Part shown: piece by piece, positions 30,463 to 34,278 of the stretch
How positions within the stretch are numbered: the first letter of the stretch is position 1
Layout of the letters: the number at the start of each line of letters is the position of its first letter
Program-made: the position numbers and the translations under genes
Source: Deltaproteobacteria bacterium
GTDB lineage: Bacteria; Desulfobacterota; Syntrophorhabdia; Syntrophorhabdales; Syntrophorhabdaceae
Assembly (NCBI GenBank): GCA_029553295.1
Contig: JAKPCK010000098.1
Location: 1-34,278 of the forward strand
Direction: 5' to 3'
Length of the DNA: 34,278 bases
The notes under the pieces: model-generated
Databases searched by the model: none
What the model was told of the DNA's origin: nothing
Seen by the model: the letters and a program-made list of their open reading frames with translations, nothing else

Positions 30463-33400
30463 TCATGCCGCCGCCCACTCTGCAGAGAGAAGGGCTGCCT
30501 GCTCCAGCACCGTCTCGGTGGCCTTTTCCTGCTTGTCCGGCGGGTAGCCGTACTTACGCAGGATGCGTTTTACCAGGCGTCGCAGGTTGGCGCGGACGTT
30601 TTCGCGCACTGTCCAATCAATGGAAGCATTCATTCGGACGGTCTGCACCAGTTCCTGAGCGATCCTCCTCAGTGTAGGCTCGCCGAGTACTTTCACCGCG
30701 CTATCGTTTGTCTCCAGTGCATCGTAGAAGGCAAGCTCTTCCTCGCTAAGTCCCAGTACCTCGCCCCGGCTGTCAGCCTCGCGCATGTCTTTTGCAAGCT
30801 GAATCAGTTCTTCAATGACCTGGGCTGCTTCTATTGCTCGATTTTGATAACGGCGGATTGCCTGCTCGAGCAATTCCGCAAAAGAGCGTGCCTGGACCAG
30901 ATTCTTCTTACGCCGCGTCCGAATTTCCCCTTGAAGCAGTTTCCGCAGGAGTTCCACGGCCAAGTTCTTTTGCGGCATCCCCCGCACTTCAGCCAGAAAC
31001 TCCTCGGAGAGGATGGAGATGTCAGGCTTCTTAAGTCCCGCTGCAGCGAATATATCTACAACACCTTCAGGTGCGATTGCACGGGAGACGATCTGCCTGA
31101 TTGCGTGCTCCAGTTCCTCCTCGGTTCGCTGCTCACCATGTGCCCGCTTTGCCAGAGCAGCGCGCATCGCCTGGAAGAAAGACACATCATCCCGGATGGC
31201 AAGGGCCTTCTCGTGGGGAACCGCAAGAGCAAAGGCTCGCGAGAGTTCGGACACTGATTTTAATAGCCTGTCTTTGCCATTATCCTGTGCAAGAATGTGT
31301 TCCTGGGCAGCAGGCATTAGTGCTATCCGCTGCTCAGGGCTGCCGGTTTTCCATATCGTCCAGTCAAAGCCGTAAAAGAGATTGCAACATACCTCGTACT
31401 TCTCAAGCATCACGGCTACAGCTTGCGCCTGGTCAATGGCTGTGGTGCCAGTGCCGCCGCTTTCCGTGTATGTCTTTAGTGCGGCTTTTAGTTCGTGAGC
31501 CAGACCCAGGTAGTCCACCACAAGTCCTCCGGGCTTGTCCCTAAACACCCTGTTCACCCGCGCAATGGCCTGCATGAGACCGTGTGCCCGCATTGGTTTG
31601 TCAATATACATGGTATGCAGGCTCGGGCAGTCAAAGCCAGTAAGCCACATATCCCGCACGATGACCATCTTAAAAGGATCATTTGGATTTCTAAAACGGT
31701 TGGCAAGGAACTCCCGACGGCGTTTGTCCCGGATGTGTGGCTGCCACTCTACAGGGTCCGAAGCAGAGCCGGTCATAACAATCTTTATCAGTCCCCGGTC
31801 GTCTGCTTCGTCGTGCCACTGTGGGCGTAGGGGCGGATGGCCATTAACCCCTACGCAAATAATGTTGTAAAGCTCCACACATATACGCCTGCTCATACAG
31901 ACCACCATGGCCTTGCCTTCTAAGGCCTCAAGGCGCTGTTCAAAGTGGTTCACTATGTCCTGGGCCACCAATCGGAGACGCTTCTCTGCACCGACAATGG
32001 CTTCCAGCTGCGCCCACTTGGTCTTGAGCTGCTCTTTACGTTCTATCTCTTCTCCCTCGGTGACCTCTTCAAACTCAGGGTCAATTCTTGGTTTTTCGTA
32101 CTCGTCCAGGTCCAGTTTGGCAAGACGGCTTTCATAGTAAATGGGCACCGTAGCACCATCCTCCACTGCCCGCTGGATGTCGTAGATGGAGATGTAATCG
32201 CCAAATACCGCGCGGGTGTTCCGGTCGGCAAGTTCAAGCGGTGTTCCGGTGAAGGCGATAAAAGAGGCATTCGGCAGGGCATCGCGCATGTGGCGGGCAT
32301 ATCCATCAATAAAGTCATACTGGCTACGGTGTGCTTCATCGGCAATAACCACAATGTTGTGGCGGTAGGATAACACTGTAGGGCCAGGCCTTGTGCCGGC
32401 CTCAAATGGGGAAACCACAAGGGTTGCCCCTATATCGGGAAGGAATTTCTGGATCGTAGTAAAGATGACCCCGCCAGACTGAGTAGCTAATTTCTCACGC
32501 AAATCAGCGCGGCTCTGTGCCTGAACTGGGATCTGGCGCAAAAGGTCCTGACAACGTGAGAACGTGCCAAAAAGCTGGTCGTCCAGGTCGTTGCGGTCGG
32601 TGAGCACAACTATAGTGGGATTTTCCATTGCCGGTTCCCGGATAATGCGTCCTGCATAAAACACCATCGTCAGACTTTTGCCCGAGCCCTGGGTATGCCA
32701 GATCACGCCAATGCGCCGGTCGCCCGGCTGCGCATCCTTGAATGTCCCTGAGCCATAGGGTGGTCGGGGTTCCGCAATCCCGCGCATAATTCGGCTGGCA
32801 CGCAGGGTTTCTTGTACAGCGACTTTGACCGCATGGAACTGATGGTAGCCTGCAATCTTTTTCTCCAGCCGACCGCTTCCATCATCTTCAAATACAATAA
32901 AGTCGGAGAGGAGAGCCAGAAACCGTGTTCTTTCGCAGATACCGTTTAAGAGCACCTGGAGTTGAGGGACACCCACATCCTCCACCTGTTCGCCGGAAAC
33001 TGTGCGCCACGGTTTAAACCATTCACGCCCGGCGGTAAGTGTCCCCAGCCGTGCCTCCAGGCCATCTGATATAATAAGTAATTCGTTTAATGCAAAAAGT
33101 GTTGGTAGTTCGGCTTTATAGGTCTGTAATTGCTGGAAGGCAGTCCAGATGGTTGCTTCTTCATCCGCTGGGTTTTTCAGTTCTATAATGGCAACTGGCA
33201 GACCATTCACAAACAGCACCATATCCGGACGCCTTGTATGTTGATTTTCGGTGACGGTGAATTGATTGACCGCCAGCCAATCGTTGTTTTCAGTATCATC
33301 AAAATCAACGACGCGGGCTTGAGCGCCTGCGATACTTCCATCCGTTCGGCGATATTCTACCGTGACGCCATCGGTGAGCATACGGTGAAAGGCACGGTTA

Positions 33401-33654
33401 CGTGCCTCCAGTGTCGCACCCGGCGGATTTATTATGCGACGGAAGGCATCCTCCAGGGCTTCGGGTGGCAGGTCGGGATTGAGCCGTGTCAGGGCATCGC
33501 GCAGGCGAGCGCCAAGAACCACCTCGCGGTAATCAGTCCGCTCGGCAAAAAGACCGTCAGGGGCGATCTCCGGGCCGTAGGCGACATGCCAGCCAAGGGA
33601 TTCGAGCCAGGTGAGGGCTGCGGATTCAAGATGGGATTCAGTCAATACCGCCAT
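30463..33654 (-). CDS. hsdR: Type I restriction endonuclease subunit R
   Basis: The 1063-residue motor-nuclease subunit has an N-terminal PD-(D/E)xK domain ([21 protein letters not shown], cited in parts: RPDMVLFV and AIIELKN, about 158-178). A superfamily 2 helicase follows with Walker [18 protein letters not shown] (about 322-338), [10 protein letters not shown] (about 447-456) and [19 protein letters not shown] and VMTGSASD belong to the second helicase lobe. The frame is complete. Between CVELYNII and RPQWH it carries about ten extra residues ([10 protein letters not shown]) coming from a palindromic insert at 31825-31856. The start overlaps the transposase gene by 13 bp. Base composition and codon use (GCG, CGC) differ from the host genes, in line with transfer. 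Confidence 0.95.
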   Translation of the reverse strand: MAVLTESHLESAALTWLESLGWHVAYGPEIAPDGLFAERTDYREVVLGARLRDALTRLNPDLPPEALEDAFRRIINPPGATLEARNRAFHRMLTDGVTVEYRRTDGSIAGAQARVVDFDDTENNDWLAVNQFTVTENQHTRRPDMVLFVNGLPVAIIELKNPADEEATIWTAFQQLQTYKAELPTLFALNELLIISDGLEARLGTLTAGREWFKPWRTVSGEQVEDVGVPQLQVLLNGICERTRFLALLSDFIVFEDDGSGRLEKKIAGYHQFHAVKVAVQETLRASRIMRGIAEPRPPYGSGTFKDAQPGDRRIGVIWHTQGSGKSLTMVFYAGRIIREPAMENPTIVVLTDRNDLDDQLFGTFSRCQDLLRQIPVQAQSRADLREKLATQSGGVIFTTIQKFLPDIGATLVVSPFEAGTRPGPTVLSYRHNIVVIADEAHRSQYDFIDGYARHMRDALPNASFIAFTGTPLELADRNTRAVFGDYISIYDIQRAVEDGATVPIYYESRLAKLDLDEYEKPRIDPEFEEVTEGEEIERKEQLKTKWAQLEAIVGAEKRLRLVAQDIVNHFEQRLEALEGKAMVVCMSRRICVELYNIICVGVNGHPPLRPQWHDEADDRGLIKIVMTGSASDPVEWQPHIRDKRRREFLANRFRNPNDPFKMVIVRDMWLTGFDCPSLHTMYIDKPMRAHGLMQAIARVNRVFRDKPGGLVVDYLGLAHELKAALKTYTESGGTGTTAIDQAQAVAVMLEKYEVCCNLFYGFDWTIWKTGSPEQRIALMPAAQEHILAQDNGKDRLLKSVSELSRAFALAVPHEKALAIRDDVSFFQAMRAALAKRAHGEQRTEEELEHAIRQIVSRAIAPEGVVDIFAAAGLKKPDISILSEEFLAEVRGMPQKNLAVELLRKLLQGEIRTRRKKNLVQARSFAELLEQAIRRYQNRAIEAAQVIEELIQLAKDMREADSRGEVLGLSEEELAFYDALETNDSAVKVLGEPTLRRIAQELVQTVRMNASIDWTVRENVRANLRRLVKRILRKYGYPPDKQEKATETVLEQAALLSAEWAAA
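31825..31856. repeat. REP-like palindrome inside hsdR
   Basis: GCGTAGGGG (31825-31833) pairs perfectly with CCCCTACGC (31848-31856) and the 14-nt centre contains the self-complementary ATGGCCAT. The outer arms share GTAGGGGCGG with the elements inside the transposase gene. The insertion keeps the hsdR frame and is read as [10 protein letters not shown] at a place where type I R subunits I know continue without it. Confidence 0.8.
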
Positions 33655-34229
33655 ATGACCTCCGGTTCTGGTGCGGTGGCCTCTGGGTTTTCACGGTCCC
33701 ATGTCCAGCGGGCGGGATTATGGAATATGTATTGGCGGATCCGGTTCAATGAATCCTCGTTGCGGATGATGTGTTCATAATAATTGCGTTGCCAGACCGG
33801 CAGACCGGGCGTGCCACGCAATTCATTGATGTGGCGCGATGAAAACGTTTTGAATGCCCGAACAATTTCCGGCAAACCGTGTTTGGCCGTAGGGGCGGGT
33901 TTCAAACCCGTCGTTATCGTAGGGGCGGGTTTCAAACCCGCCCCTACAATGATGATAATTCCGTGAACATGATTTGGCATAACAACAAATGCATCCAATT
34001 CCACATACGGGTAATGATTTGGCAAATCATTCCAAACGCCGTGCACGATTCGCCCTGCATCGTTCAATCGCATTTCCCCAGCCACCACCTCGCCGAACAG
34101 GCACGCACGGTTATGCGTGCAAATGGTGACAAAATACGCCCCGACCTGCGAATAATCGTATCCCTTGATGCGGATGCTGCGGCGGTGGTGGCGGGTTTGA
34201 AACCTGTCCGTACAATTTTGATCAATCAT
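33642..34229 (-). CDS. REP-associated tyrosine transposase (RAYT, Y1/IS200-like)
   Basis: The 195-residue protein has the RAYT pattern: [25 protein letters not shown] (short: [10 protein letters not shown] at 32-41), the metal-binding HxH in [14 protein letters not shown] (His87, His89) and the nucleophile Tyr150 or Tyr151 in [13 protein letters not shown], then [12 protein letters not shown]. RAYTs cut and join single-stranded REP hairpins and are usually domesticated single-copy genes. Between the HxH motif and the tyrosine, residues 95-114 ([10 protein letters not shown] and TGLKPAPT) are encoded by REP palindromes inserted in frame. The ATG overlaps the upstream stop as ATGA, and the stop overlaps the hsdR start by 13 bp, so it is read as part of the hsd operon. 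Confidence 0.9.
   Translation of the reverse strand: MIDQNCTDRFQTRHHRRSIRIKGYDYSQVGAYFVTICTHNRACLFGEVVAGEMRLNDAGRIVHGVWNDLPNHYPYVELDAFVVMPNHVHGIIIIVGAGLKPAPTITTGLKPAPTAKHGLPEIVRAFKTFSSRHINELRGTPGLPVWQRNYYEHIIRNEDSLNRIRQYIFHNPARWTWDRENPEATAPEPEVIWRY
33889..33947. repeat. Two REP palindromes in the RAYT gene
   Basis: The unit GTAGGGGCGGGTTT-C-AAACCCG occurs at 33889-33910 and again at 33919-33940, 30 bp apart. The second is complete: GTAGGGGCGGGTTT (33919-33932) and AAACCCGCCCCTAC (33934-33947) form a perfect 14-bp stem with one central base. The 30-bp spacing, a multiple of three, keeps the frame. On the coding strand each unit reads (G)LKPAPT. Confidence 0.93.
34184..34214. repeat. Degenerate REP-like copy at the RAYT start
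   Basis: GGCGGGTTTGAAACCTGTCC with flanking GT and GTACAA resembles the REP unit with several changes. It encodes part of residues 6-14 of the transposase, directly after the start codon. Confidence 0.55.
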
Positions 34230-34278
34230 AACCCCCGCTCCTTCAAAAACCGTTCCGCATCCTTGACCCGCAACTCGC
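34226..34278 (-). CDS. C-terminal end of an upstream gene, probably hsdS
   Basis: Sixteen codons reading [16 protein letters not shown] and a TGA stop run in from the right edge. The TGA overlaps the RAYT start as ATGA, so the genes are translationally coupled. An ending of this kind fits type I specificity subunits, and hsdS is expected just upstream of hsdR or of an inserted gene, but 16 residues cannot prove it. Confidence 0.45.
   Translation of the reverse strand, partial: ELRVKDAERFLKERGL

Noticed and set aside
30454-31257. A 267-codon open frame on the + strand at the end of hsdR
   Set aside because: It lies wholly antisense to strongly conserved hsdR sequence, lacks a ribosome site and shows no recognisable family. 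It is a shadow of GC-biased third positions.

Overview
The window reads as chromosomal DNA of an anaerobic Gram-negative bacterium. The AT-leaning codon use, heavy in ATA (Ile) and AGG (Arg), together with an orphan HydE, LarE, a full-length NifU, MSHA-type pilins and a GH57 glucan enzyme, would suit a Nitrospirota or Desulfobacterota-like lineage. No rRNA or other taxonomic marker is present, so this is only an inference.

Layout. (1) 1-3298 is the end of a degenerate or satellite-like prophage. Leftward head genes (gpW-like connector, lambda-type portal, start of a prohead-protease-like gene) are followed by a small rightward ribbon-helix-helix regulator cassette with its own promoter, operator and terminator. 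A copy of the 3' end of a tRNA-Ser gene, ending in CCA at 3298, marks the attachment site. (2) 3387-7536 holds housekeeping genes (pyrF, an RlmB/TrmH-type methyltransferase, a YfcE-type phosphoesterase) and a GH57 glucan enzyme. (3) 7621-7711 is a 13-copy heptanucleotide tandem repeat. (4) 7718-12491 has a membrane-anchored ExeA-like AAA ATPase with a degenerate receiver protein, divergent from a glycosyltransferase followed by four type IV prepilin-like genes in the order of MSHA mshC-D-O-P. (5) 12592-21553 is a sulfur and iron-sulfur neighbourhood: cysK, larE and mnmA on +, then hydE, cysE, nifS and nifU on -, and a divergent Rrf2/IscR-type regulator. A perfect 20-bp palindrome contains the -35 boxes of both divergent promoters. 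(6) 21578-25289 has a ferritin-like protein, a CoA-disulfide-reductase-like flavoprotein, a very short YeeE/YedE-like membrane protein, pgsA and a lytic transglycosylase. (7) 25321-30312 has rsmI, a 7TM-type histidine kinase, glgC and galT. (8) 30463-34278 is a type I restriction-modification operon of visibly different base composition (hsdR, a RAYT/Y1 transposase, and the last codons of a probable hsdS), read leftward.

The most notable observations are these. A REP-associated transposase gene is translationally interlocked inside a restriction operon. Palindromic REP-like elements sit in frame inside both the transposase gene and hsdR. Five genes (phosphoesterase, glycosyltransferase, mnmA, rsmI, glgC) lack a Shine-Dalgarno sequence and have a sigma70-like -10 box only 6-9 nt before the ATG, which predicts leaderless mRNAs. 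The Rrf2 and nifUS promoters share one palindrome. The MnmA has a rearranged cysteine pattern. Two unrelated heptanucleotide tandem repeats occur between genes.

Functionally, NifS/NifU supply sulfur and Fe-S clusters. CysE and CysK make cysteine. LarE and MnmA are PP-loop enzymes handling sulfur, and HydE is a radical-SAM Fe-S maturase. All lie within 8 kb and probably form a common supply-and-use group under Rrf2-type control. GH57, GlgC and GalT point to cytoplasmic alpha-glucan storage.
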